Shown here: positions 35,310 through 43,900 of the stretch, one piece after another
Numbering within the stretch: the first letter of the stretch is position 1
Layout of the letters: each line of letters opens with the position of its first letter
Assembly (NCBI RefSeq): GCF_001647275.1
Contig: NZ_LRMM01000008.1
Location: 1 to 64,000, forward strand
Direction: 5' to 3'
Origin: Rufibacter ruber
GTDB taxonomy: Bacteria; Bacteroidota; Bacteroidia; Cytophagales; Hymenobacteraceae
DNA length: 64,000 bases
The notes under the pieces: generated by a model
Told to the model about the DNA's origin: nothing
What the model saw: only the letters and a program-made list of their open reading frames with translations
Databases searched by the model: none
Made by a program: the position numbers and the translations under genes

Positions 35310-35717
35310 ATGAAAAAGTCCCTGCTGTCTCTGGCTCTGATTTTGCTGCTCTTTTCTTGTCAAAGGGCTGAACAGCAGTTGGTACTGACGCAGACGGTGC
35401 GGGAACAGTTGCTGGAGTTTAAGGAGAAAGAGAAATTCGCTCCCGCTGAATGGGAGAAGCGGGGCGCAGTGCCACCCAGGAAGGAGGTGAGGCAGAAGCT
35501 GGAAGCCGTGGTGAATCAATCTATTGAAAGAATTCTACAGGCAGAGCAACCGCTGCGGCAAAGCCAGATCAATACCATAGTGAGTGCAGAACTGAACCAG
35601 ATTGGGCTGTTTGAGTTGGCGCCAGAAGAGAAGAAGTTTTTGGCAGATACCTTTCATGCGTTATCTGGCCTGCTGCAAATGAAGGTTGACGCGGTGGTGC
35701 TAGATGAGCTGTATTAA
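35310..35717 (+). CDS. Small lipoprotein, hypothetical
   Basis: 135 residues from the ATG at 35310. A longer frame from 35115 passes through palindrome copy 20 and is rejected. MKKSLLSLALILLLFSCQ is a clear lipoprotein signal with the lipidated Cys at 17. The mature part is alpha-helical and charged (QTVREQLLEFKEKEKFAPAEWEKRG, then VVNQSIERILQAEQPLRQSQINTIVSAELNQIGLF). No family is recognised. Its stop codon coincides with the first bases of MITE-like element B, so the element may have inserted at, or shaped, the C-terminus. Confidence 0.7.
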   Translation: MKKSLLSLALILLLFSCQRAEQQLVLTQTVREQLLEFKEKEKFAPAEWEKRGAVPPRKEVRQKLEAVVNQSIERILQAEQPLRQSQINTIVSAELNQIGLFELAPEEKKFLADTFHALSGLLQMKVDAVVLDELY

Positions 35718-35881
35718 GAGCGTGTTTAAAATTTGGCTTTCATGCTGCAAAAGGCCACAGCATGAACCGGCCAGCTCCATTTTCTAGCACCGTAGCTCTG
35801 CTTAGACCCTCATCAATCGCTTCGTCAGAATCTTTCGTTCCCACTTTTAGCGGCTAAAACCAAAGATAAACAAGCTGTAAG
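35715..35881. mobile_element. MITE-like non-autonomous element, copy B
   Basis: About 167 bp starting TTAAGAGCGTGTTTAAAA, aligned with copy A (31071-31237) in the same order and at nearly the same spacing. The far end TAAACAAGCTGTAAGG is an imperfect inverted version of the start. Its first bases form the TAA stop of the lipoprotein gene, and its last base touches palindrome copy 21. Confidence 0.75.
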
Positions 35882-35922
35882 GTGTTTCCGGGCTGTTTTC
35901 AGAAAAACAGCCCGGAAACGCA
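35882..35922. repeat. Dispersed palindrome, copy 21
   Basis: Arms GTGTTTCCGGGCTGTTTT and AAAACAGCCCGGAAACGC around CAGA, nearly perfect. It abuts MITE-like element B. Confidence 0.9.
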
Positions 35923-35939
35923 ATTTGGGTCAGCGAGGC

Positions 35940-36251
35940 TTACTCTGCCGCCTCTTCGCCTTTCTCGCCCAGCTCTACAATGTCACCGTCTTTGAACAGA
36001 ATTTCTTTGACCGTGGCACGCCAGGTAGGCATTTTGCGCAGCAGAAATTCAAGGTTCATCCCGAAGTGCTTGAATTCCTACTGCTGTGCGTTCTGCAGAA
36101 TGGCCTTCGCCTCTGAGTCTTTCTCAATAGAAATGCGCTGCTCGTACCAGTTAATGGCCTCCACCTCCTCAATCAGGGACGTGAGCATGCGCACCAGGGT
36201 GCGGGTAGAGTCAGAGAGTTCGTGGGCGGGTTCGTGGTATTGGTCTGCCAT
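35940..36251 (-). pseudogene. Encapsulated-ferritin-like protein gene with an internal TAG stop
   Basis: 104 codons on the minus strand, from ATG 36251 to TAA 35940-35942, with one in-frame TAG at codon 58 (36078-36080). The two parts read MADQYHEPAHELSDSTRTLV...IEEVEAINWYEQR...AKAILQNAQQ, stop, EFKHFGMNLEFLLRKMPTW. This is the two-helix encapsulated ferritin (EncFtn) pattern. By alignment with the characterised family, the ferroxidase residues are Glu29, Tyr36, Glu59 and His62, all preserved, and the stop replaces the Glu just before Glu59. A single G-to-T change (GAG to TAG) would explain it. Proteins of this family assemble as rings and oxidise Fe(II), usually inside an encapsulin shell. 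No shell gene and no cargo-loading peptide is visible here. The frame after the stop is fully conserved, so the mutation must be recent or an error. Confidence 0.7.
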
Positions 36252-36335
36252 GGTTTAATTAAGTGAAGGGGTGAATGAGTGATTATCTCTTGGGACTATA
36301 ACAAAACTCCTTTACGCAAAACGCCTCTACGGTGT

Positions 36336-36375
36336 CTGTTTTTGGCCTCTTTTTCTGAAAACAGCCTGAAAACAG
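36336..36375. repeat. Dispersed palindrome, copy 22
   Basis: Arms CTGTTTTTGGCCTcTTTT and AAAACAGcCTGAAAACAG around TCTG, imperfect. It lies between two minus-strand genes. Confidence 0.8.
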
Positions 36376-36409
36376 CATGTTCCATTTCCTGATTTAAGCA
36401 TTGCTTTCT

Positions 36410-36997
36410 TCACTCCTTGTCCTTCAGCCAGTAGCGTACGCCAAAAGAGAGGCTCATAATATTGGGGTAGCCCGGCACAAACGAAACCGAGAAATCTGTG
36501 CGTTCTTTGAACCGGTAGTTGTACTCAAACTCGCCGGCGTACCAGATCATGCGGTATTGCCATTTGTCTTCGGGGTTCCCCCCGAAGAAGGAGGTGGAGA
36601 GGTTGTAGCCGTCCAGCTCAGACCAGTTGCGGCGGTACACCAGGGTGGGGCCCAACCCGCCGTTCAGGGAGTGTCTCCCCAGCTGGAAAACCACCGCCCG
36701 TACCCCCAGGTGCGTGAACCCGGCAAAACGAAGGGCACAGTCTGCGTACAGCGCCTGAATGGCTTTCACAGAGAATTTGTCAGAGGCAAAGAAGTGCTCA
36801 TAGCTCACGCTGCCGCCCACGTTCAAGACCAGATAGCCTTTGCCGTCGGGGTTCAGGGGCATGAGCTCGGCGTTGTCGTCGCCCTTGGGGTGCAGGCTCA
36901 GCCCAAAATATTTCAAGCTCACATTGCGGGTGTACTGGGCGTGACAGAAGAGCGACAGAAGAAAAAGTGGAAGAAAAAGAAAGTATCTTTTACCCAT
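36410..36997 (-). CDS. Outer-membrane beta-barrel-like hypothetical protein
   Basis: 195 residues. The signal peptide MGKRYFLFLPLFLLSLFCHAQ is followed by alternating amphipathic strands ending in an aromatic-rich motif (YLVLNVGGSVSYEHFF, VRAVVFQLGRHSLNGGLGPTLVYRRN, YAGEFEYNYRF, DFSVSFVPGYPNIMSLSFGVRYWLKDKE). This pattern fits a small outer-membrane barrel of about 8 strands. No named family is recognised. The gene lies upstream of the ferritin-like gene on the same strand with a palindrome between them, so joint transcription is possible but not evident. Confidence 0.7.
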   Translation of the reverse strand: MGKRYFLFLPLFLLSLFCHAQYTRNVSLKYFGLSLHPKGDDNAELMPLNPDGKGYLVLNVGGSVSYEHFFASDKFSVKAIQALYADCALRFAGFTHLGVRAVVFQLGRHSLNGGLGPTLVYRRNWSELDGYNLSTSFFGGNPEDKWQYRMIWYAGEFEYNYRFKERTDFSVSFVPGYPNIMSLSFGVRYWLKDKE

Positions 36998-37214
36998 TAG
37001 TATTCTACCTATTCAGTTGTAAGGCTATTACTGCCTATCTGCCAGATTGGTTATATTTGACCGGTCTGGGCGCTCCTGCGGGAGACAAAGTAAAAGTAAA
37101 CAGTGCTGTAATATTTTACCTTTTCACCGACTAATGAGCCAGAAGGGATCTGGGGAAAGAAATTTCGTTTTGTTTCTCTGACTCTGTTCAAATTTTGCAT
37201 TTCAATATTCCTGT

Positions 37215-38984
37215 ATGAAGCAGTTTTTTAAGTTTGTTTTTGCTACCGTGGTAGGGCTCTTCGTTTTTATGGGCGTGGGGCTCATGTTCCTGCTGCTGCT
37301 GGTGGCGGCGGCGTCTTCCGGTGATGAAGTCACCATTGAGGAAGGCTCAGTGCTGGAGATCAAGCTCAGCCAGCCGGTGGTGGAGCGCACCCCCCGCAGC
37401 CCCTTTGCCGACCTGGGGTTGGGAGACGTGCTGGGGGAGACGGGTATTGGGCTGGATGAAATCAAGGCCTCTATCAAAAAAGCCAAGCATGATGACAACA
37501 TCAAAGGGATTTTCCTGAACCTGGACCTGCTCCAGGCCGGGATGGCCAGCATAGAGGAGATCAGGAACTCCCTGCTGGACTTCAAAAAGTCTAAAAAGTT
37601 TGTGGTGGCCTACAGCGAGTTCTCCACAGAGAAAGCCTATTACCTGGCCTCAGTGGCAGACCGCTTTTACCTGAACCCATCAGGCACGCTAGAGTTTAAC
37701 GGCCTCAGCTCTGAGGTGATGTTCTTTAAAGGCACCCTTGATAAACTGGACCTGCACCCCTATATTTTTAAGGTGGGTGAGTACAAAAGCGCCGTGGAGC
37801 CATTTATCAGGGAAGACATGAGCGAGCCCAGCAAAGAGCAGACCCGTTCTTTCCTGAACTCCCTGAACAATTTCATGCTCCAGAACCTGGCCAAGACGCT
37901 GAAGAAGGACCTGGGCCAGCTCAGAAATATATCAGACTCCATGCTGGTGCACAACGCTGATGACGCCCGCCGTCTGGGGCTGGTGACCCACCTGGGGTAC
38001 TTTGATGAAGCCACTGACTTTATGAAGGGCAAGACCGGTGTCAAAAAAGACAAGGAACTGAAAATGGTCAACCTGGGCACCTACAAGAAAGCCGCAGACC
38101 CTACCAAGTCAAAAGGGTCCTCCAGCAACAAGATTGCCATCATCTATGCCTCCGGCGAAATCACCACCGGCAAAGGCGGCGAGGGCACCATTGGCAGCGA
38201 AAGCCTTTCTGAAACCCTCAGAAAAGCCCGTCTGGACAAAAATGTAAAAGCGGTGGTGCTGCGCATTAATTCGCCGGGCGGAAGCTCCCTGGCCTCAGAC
38301 GTGATCTGGCGCGAGGTGATGCTTACCAAAAAAGTAAAGCCTGTCATTGCCTCCATGTCTGATGTGGCCGCCTCTGGCGGATATTACATTGCCATGGCCT
38401 GTGACACCATTGTGGCGCACCCCAATACCATTACCGGCAGCATTGGCGTGTTTGGGATGATGGTCAACGCCCAGGATTTCCTGAAGAACAAGTTGGGGAT
38501 CACTACAGACCGGGTGAACACCGGCAAGTTTTCTGATGTGCCCTCTGTTACCCGCCCCATGACTGAGTATGAGAAACTGCACATTCAAAAAGAGGTGGAG
38601 CGTATCTACCAGGATTTCACCACCAAAGCCGCCCAATCCCGCAACATGCCCGTGGCTGACCTGAAAGCAATCGCTTCTGGACGCGTCTGGTCAGGGGTTG
38701 AAGCCAAAGAGCGGGGTCTGGTTGACGTGCTGGGCGGTATGGAAGACGCCATTGCCCTGGCCGCCAAGAGAGCCAAACTGAAGGAAGGGGAGTACCGCCT
38801 GCGGGCGTTGCCGGCCCAGAAATCATTCCTGGAAAACCTCATGTCAGACTCTGAGGCCCAGATCAGAGCCTATTCCCTGCAGAAGGAGTTTGGGAGCTTA
38901 CTGCCGTACTACCAGCAGTATAACCGCGTTATAAACATGCAGGGAGTACAGGCCCGTATGGCCTTTGACCTGGAGATACAGTAA
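37215..38984 (+). CDS. sppA: Signal peptide peptidase SppA, 67K type
   Basis: 589 residues, the long double-domain form. An N-terminal membrane anchor (FVFATVVGLFVFMGVGLMFLLLLVAAA) is followed by two ClpP-like domains. The catalytic dyad is visible: Lys191 in FKVGEYKSAVEPF and Ser387 in DVAASGGYYIAM, as in the family where the lysine lies in the first domain and the serine in the second. The conserved VVLRINSPGGS and TITGSIGVFG segments are present. SppA degrades leftover signal peptides in the cytoplasmic membrane. A strong terminator follows at 39008-39036. TATATTTG at 37052-37059 resembles a -7 box but has no partner at -33, so the promoter is uncertain. Confidence 0.95.
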   Translation: MKQFFKFVFATVVGLFVFMGVGLMFLLLLVAAASSGDEVTIEEGSVLEIKLSQPVVERTPRSPFADLGLGDVLGETGIGLDEIKASIKKAKHDDNIKGIFLNLDLLQAGMASIEEIRNSLLDFKKSKKFVVAYSEFSTEKAYYLASVADRFYLNPSGTLEFNGLSSEVMFFKGTLDKLDLHPYIFKVGEYKSAVEPFIREDMSEPSKEQTRSFLNSLNNFMLQNLAKTLKKDLGQLRNISDSMLVHNADDARRLGLVTHLGYFDEATDFMKGKTGVKKDKELKMVNLGTYKKAADPTKSKGSSSNKIAIIYASGEITTGKGGEGTIGSESLSETLRKARLDKNVKAVVLRINSPGGSSLASDVIWREVMLTKKVKPVIASMSDVAASGGYYIAMACDTIVAHPNTITGSIGVFGMMVNAQDFLKNKLGITTDRVNTGKFSDVPSVTRPMTEYEKLHIQKEVERIYQDFTTKAAQSRNMPVADLKAIASGRVWSGVEAKERGLVDVLGGMEDAIALAAKRAKLKEGEYRLRALPAQKSFLENLMSDSEAQIRAYSLQKEFGSLLPYYQQYNRVINMQGVQARMAFDLEIQ

Positions 38985-39007
38985 TCCATTAGAGCTTTCC
39001 CACCTGC

Positions 39008-39036
39008 AAAAAAGACTGCTGCTGGCAGTCTTTTTT
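39008..39036 (+). terminator. Intrinsic terminator of sppA
   Basis: AAAAAAGACTGC and GCAGTCTTTTTT form a 12-bp perfect stem around the loop TGCTG, ending in the T run. It stands 24 bp after the sppA stop. Confidence 0.9.
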
Positions 39037-39105
39037 GTTTTACAGGCACCCAGCCCCCCATGCCAGCTTGCAAATTTTTTACGACCTTGCAGGCCACAAC
39101 CAAAT

Positions 39106-39146
39106 CTGTTTTGGAGCTGTTTTAGAAAAAGTAGCCCATAAACAGA
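39106..39146. repeat. Dispersed palindrome, copy 23
   Basis: Arms TCTGTTTTGGaGCTGTTTT and AAAgtAGCCCAtAAACAGA around AGA. The right arm has two substitutions. It lies between sppA and the phosphorylase. Confidence 0.75.
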
Positions 39147-39165
39147 AACACAGCACGTAAACCAC

Positions 39166-39984
39166 ATGATACAGCAACTGCAGGAAGCCACCGACTTCAT
39201 CAGATCCAAAACAAACCAGTACCAGCCAGACTTTGGGGTAGTGCTGGGCACCGGCCTGGGCGCCCTGGTGCAGGACATCTCCATTCAGCATAGCCTGGAC
39301 TATGCAGACATACCGCATTTCCCGGTGTCTACCGTTGAAAGCCACTCCGGGAAACTCATCTTTGGTGAACTGGGCGGAAGAAACGTGGTGGTCATGCAGG
39401 GGCGGTTCCATTACTATGAAGGCTATAGCATGGACCAGGTGGTATTCCCCATCAGGGTGATGAAGCTGCTGGGCGTGAAGAAGCTGTTTGTGAGCAACGC
39501 GGCCGGGGGGTTAGACCCTGAGTACAACACCTCTGACCTGATGGTGATCACAGACCACATCAACCTGCAGCCCGCCAACCCCCTCATTGGGAAGAACATA
39601 GACGAGCTGGGGCCGCGCTTCCCAGACATGAGCGAGCCGTACAGCCAGCACCTGGTGCAGCAGGCGCTGGACATTGCCAACCAGCACAACCTGAACGTGC
39701 GCACCGGTGTGTACGTGAGCGTGCCCGGGCCCATGCTGGAAACCATTGCCGAATACAAATACCTGCGTACCATTGGCGCTGATGCCGTGGGCATGAGTAC
39801 CGTGCCGGAGGTCATTGCCGCCGTGCACATGAACCTGCCCGTCTTTGCCGTCTCTGTGATCACTGATCTGTGCGTGCCCGGCAAAATCAAGAAAGTGGTG
39901 CTGCTGGATATCTTAGACGCCGCCGCCAAAGCAGAGCCCAATATGACACTGCTTATTAAAGAGCTGATCAAGCGGCAGGGGTAG
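39166..39984 (+). CDS. punA: Purine-nucleoside phosphorylase, trimeric class
   Basis: 272 residues. The enzyme splits purine nucleosides with phosphate into base and ribose-1-phosphate in the cytoplasm (purine salvage). Motifs are GVVLGTGLG (phosphate-binding), ESHSGKLIFG, QGRFHYYEGY, FVSNAAGGLD (phosphate/ribose), DHINLQ, VSVPGPMLETIAEYKYLRTIGADAVGMSTVPEVIAAVH (the substrate-binding GMST loop) and VSVITDLCVP. This is the standard set and length for the low-molecular-mass homotrimeric class. It is a single gene with a terminator downstream and a palindrome upstream. The symbol could also be given as pnp or deoD by other annotators. Confidence 0.94.
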   Translation: MIQQLQEATDFIRSKTNQYQPDFGVVLGTGLGALVQDISIQHSLDYADIPHFPVSTVESHSGKLIFGELGGRNVVVMQGRFHYYEGYSMDQVVFPIRVMKLLGVKKLFVSNAAGGLDPEYNTSDLMVITDHINLQPANPLIGKNIDELGPRFPDMSEPYSQHLVQQALDIANQHNLNVRTGVYVSVPGPMLETIAEYKYLRTIGADAVGMSTVPEVIAAVHMNLPVFAVSVITDLCVPGKIKKVVLLDILDAAAKAEPNMTLLIKELIKRQG

Positions 39985-40012
39985 TTTTCTGCCTCGCTAC
40001 CTGATCATGTGT

Positions 40013-40060
40013 CAAAAGTAAAGGCCGAAGGAATGTGAATTTCTTCGGCCTTTACTTTTG
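40013..40060 (+). terminator. Intrinsic terminator of the phosphorylase gene
   Basis: CAAAAGTAAAGGCCGAAG and CTTCGGCCTTTACTTTTG are perfect 18-bp complements around a 12-nt loop, 28 bp after the stop codon. It serves the plus-strand gene, and by symmetry possibly the convergent DUF4249 gene as well. Confidence 0.85.
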
Positions 40061-40090
40061 GGTTGTTTTAAGAAAAACAGCCAATAAACG
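40053..40090. repeat. Dispersed palindrome, copy 24 (degenerate)
   Basis: Arms TaCTTTTGGGtTGTTTT and AAAACAGCCaAtAAACG around AAGA. The left arm is shared with the end of the neighbouring terminator. Confidence 0.55.
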
Positions 40091-40100
40091 CACAGATGTG

Positions 40101-40937
40101 TTATTTGATGATCAGTTGTTTGGCAGAGTAGTTCAGGTGGGTGAACACGCCAAAACCACCGGCCACCGTAGACTTGATGGATACCGGCTGCGCAAAAGGG
40201 TTCCCATTCGCCCGGCGGGCATCTTCTATACTGCTGATGAAATTATAGTATGCCTCGTCAATATGGAAGAGCTTAATGTTAAGGGTGTCATCATGCTTAA
40301 AACGGTAGGTGGTGGTATAGGTGATCTTTTTGCCATCCCGCAGCCGGTCATTTAATTCTGCATCCATTTTGCTGTCTACCACCCCGGCACTGTCCTGGTG
40401 GGCCAGCAGGCGGTAAAAGTTTTTGACAGAGGGCTGGTCCTGCCAGCGTACCAGAAGGTATGCTTCCTGGCTTTCTACCGGCTTGTCATTGAATTTATAG
40501 CCTACGCTGTCAAACGGCACCGGCGCCAGTACGGTGGTGGTGCCGGTAAGGCGTCTGCCTCTGGGGTCAGTGATCAGGAGGGTAAACACATCGCCGGGCT
40601 TCCCGTCAACCACCCTGGTGTTCTGGTGGGTGTACACCTTCTCGTTTTTCTCATCTGCCACTAATTTAAAGGTGAGGGAAACAGGGGGCTCGTTGTTTTT
40701 AGTGATAGTGACTTTGGCGTCATCTACGGGGCTGGGTTGGTTGCCGGCAAAATAGCTCTGAGACTCAGACAAAGCTAAACGGTAAGGCTGACCGTTTTCC
40801 AGATAACACTCTACCACCAGCTGTGACGGCAGGGTAGGCAGTTTTACTTCAATTTCCTGTTCCATGTCACAGGCGCTGAAAGAAACCAGGGCCAGCAGGC
40901 CCCAAAGGAAAAGTGGTAGGCGAGCGAAGGAAATCAT
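40101..40937 (-). CDS. DUF4249 family outer-membrane lipoprotein
   Basis: 278 residues with the lipoprotein signal MISFARLPLFLWGLLALVSFSAC (Cys at 23). The sequence follows the DUF4249 pattern: LPSQLVVECYLENGQPYRLALSESQSYF, VDDAKVTITKN, DVFTLLITDPRGRRLTGTTTVLAPVPFDSVGYKFND and FYRLLAHQDS. These beta-rich lipoproteins of Bacteroidota are nearly always encoded after a TonB-dependent receptor and are thought to be its surface partner. Here the start codon overlaps the stop codon of the preceding receptor-containing gene (TGATG). That gene has lost its plug domain, so this lipoprotein may now lack a working partner. Confidence 0.88.
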   Translation of the reverse strand: MISFARLPLFLWGLLALVSFSACDMEQEIEVKLPTLPSQLVVECYLENGQPYRLALSESQSYFAGNQPSPVDDAKVTITKNNEPPVSLTFKLVADEKNEKVYTHQNTRVVDGKPGDVFTLLITDPRGRRLTGTTTVLAPVPFDSVGYKFNDKPVESQEAYLLVRWQDQPSVKNFYRLLAHQDSAGVVDSKMDAELNDRLRDGKKITYTTTYRFKHDDTLNIKLFHIDEAYYNFISSIEDARRANGNPFAQPVSIKSTVAGGFGVFTHLNYSAKQLIIK

Positions 40938-43900
40938 CAGAATTTAAAGTTATAGGTCACAGACGGAATCACAGGGAACAGTGATACTTGTTTGGCTACA
41001 AAGCCGGTGATTTGTTCTGTCTCTTCGTCTTTAAGGGTTTCAAAGTAAACGAAGTACGGGTTGCGGCGGTTGTAGGCGTTGTACACACTGAACGTTAGGT
41101 CAGAGGCCCCGCGTTTAGGCCGCAGTTTGTACACCAGCCCCAGGTCAAGGCGGTGGTAAGCGGCCAGCCTGAACGAGTTGCGTTCTGTGTACACGGGTAT
41201 AACGGTGTAGTCTTCGCCGGGAACGTCCTGAAAAATAAACCGCTGCACCGGCAGGGAATATGCGTTCCCGGTGCCGTACACAAAGGTAGCCGTAGTGCTC
41301 AGGCGCTTGCTCAGTTCATGGATCACCACCACAGAGAGGTCATGCCGGCGGTCAAAGCGGGTGGGGAAGGTTTTGCCGTTGTTGATGTCTGGGAAGGTGC
41401 GGTTGGTCCAGGAGAGGGTGTAGCCAATCCAGCCGGTAGTCTTGCCGTCTTTCTTCTCCACGTAGAATTCCTGGCCGTAGCTTTCGCCTTTGCCGAACAC
41501 AAACTCCTCCTCCAGCACCGGATTGCCAAAGATCTGCGCCCCGTCCCGCAGGTCCAGCTGGCGTTTCATGGTTTTGTAGTAGGCCTCAGTGCTGAACAGG
41601 TATTTGTCTTTGTACAGTTTGGTAAGGCCAATGGCCACCTGGTCAGAAACCTGCGGTTTTACACCCGGGCTGGAGGGGTACCAGATGTCAGTAGGCAGTG
41701 ATGCCCCGGAGTTAGACACCAGGTGCACGTACTGGAACATGCGGGTATAGCTGGCTTTGAGGGAAAGGGTCTCATTGAACCGGTAATTGGCAGAAACGCG
41801 CGGCTCCAGCCCCATAAACGTTTTCTCGTTCCTGAACCCGGAAAGACGCAGCCCGTAGCTCAAGGTAAACGTGGGGGTGAAGCTCCAGTCATGCGAGGCG
41901 TACAGCCCAAACTCCTGGCCAGAATACGAGTTGCCCGCCTGCACATCAACAGAGCCATCTTCACTGCCCGCCTCTAACCGGCCTACTACAAAGCTGTGGT
42001 CAGTGCCAGAGGCGCCAAACCGCAGGTGATGGGTTTCATTAGGCACGTATTCAAAATCTGTCTGCAGCGTGAGGTCAGTGATGTTTGACGTAAGGCTGAA
42101 ACTGAAGATATCTAACTTGTTGGCAATCTCATACTCATAGTTGGAGGCCGAAAAAGTGGTATTGACAAAGAACTTAGGGTTGAACTGGTGCGCCCACCGG
42201 GCACTGGCTACTCTGTTCCCCCAGAAGAAATTGAAGTTGAAGTTCTCGTCTGCAAAGTTGAAGAAGTCACGTCCGTAGTAACCGCTAAAGAAGAGGCGGT
42301 CATCTGGCCCCAGCTCAAACGTGGCCTTGGCGTTGAAGTCATAAAAATAGTAGTCAGGGATAGGGCTCCAGTCTGGGTCGTCTTCTTGGGCTTTGTTGAT
42401 CATGCGGGTGAAAACATCTACGTAGGTGCGGCGGCCAGACACTATAAAAGAGGATTTGTCTTTCTGGATGGGGCCCTCTACGGTGAGGCGGGAGATATAA
42501 ACCCCAGCAGGCACAGCTGAAAGGTCTAATCTGACTGAATTACTTGCCAAGGTCCTGGTTTGCAGTACAACCTTACCTACCATACTGATCACCCGCAAAG
42601 TAGATTTCTTCGCAATCACATCAGGATAACTTAAATACAGCACCCCATCTGTTGGCACCGGGTAGGCCTGCACAGTTCTTTCTATCTCTGCCAGTGCTTT
42701 TTTAGAACCAGTGACCCCGCCCACTTTCTGAAGCTTGATAGCATCAATGGTCACATAAGTGGTAGCAGTACCTGCAGTTGCCAGATTAGTTACCACCAAT
42801 GAATCATTCGGCTTCAGATCATACGTCCCTACCAGGTTAAACGCTGAACCATTAATGGTCTGATCTACTTTGACCACTGGCTGGGCCACCCCTTCCCGGT
42901 AAATGGTATAGGGAGTATCTTTCGCCCTGTTGGTTGAAGCCACCCACCACGCATAGACCTCATACCGCCCTGGTTCCAGATCTTTGAAAGTATAACTGGC
43001 AATTCTATTCCCAATACCGGTGGGCACAATCTTGGCTTTAGAGGGCCCATAATACCCAGCGTTCCCGGTCTCAGTCCAACCGTTTCTTGCCTGGAAAACG
43101 CTGGTCATCTCTGTGTCATAAATAATGGGCTCCGGTGCCCGCTGCTTTAAGATAAGGGACGTTGGCATTGCCCGTTCTGTCCCGTCAGATGGCTGTATGG
43201 TAAGCTGCCCTTTCACCACCATGGTAGAAGAGCCGCCACCGTCAAGGTTAAGCGCCTCTACCGCCCCAAGGCTTACCATGATATCTGCCAGCTCACTTAA
43301 GGTCACCCCTGCACTTACCTCAGGGTTGCCTCCTTCTACCACCAACATAATCATCTTTTTGGTAGCGGTGTACCCAATAGCTGTCCGGGCCCTGCGGGAG
43401 GTGTTATCCACTACAATCATCTCAGCTGCATCTGTAATATTTTTCACCCCGTTCTGCACCAGTACAGGTGCCCCGCCTATGGCTATTTTAGGGTTCCACA
43501 CCTGCCCTCCCGCCGGAAAATCAGCAGTTGGCTGAGGTTGGGGAGCAGAACCCAGGGCATTGGGACTAGGAGCCGGATAGCTATACGTAGTATTAGCAGA
43601 ACCTACATTATAGACCCAGGTGACATCCAGGTCATTATTTGGGAACACCCCAAAAGCACCTCTGGTTGTAAAATAAGGGGTAGAAGCCCCGTTATAGTCC
43701 CTGTTGAACGATTTTACATTTGGTGCAAGCACAGATCCTTCCTGTACAACAAGGCTCAAAGAGGTGTTCCCGGCAAAAAAGCCGCCGTTAATCCCCACAT
43801 ACGCTGGTTCACGTTGGGCCGCCATAAAATCTGAGGTGGTTTTTGAGGCAGTACCGCCGCCATACTCCGTTTTCAACTCAAGTTTAGGATCTGAAAGATC

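Noticed and set aside
36078-36080. TAG in the ferritin-like gene read as pyrrolysine or another amino acid
   Set aside because: Nothing in the window suggests a recoding system. A nonsense change or error is far simpler.
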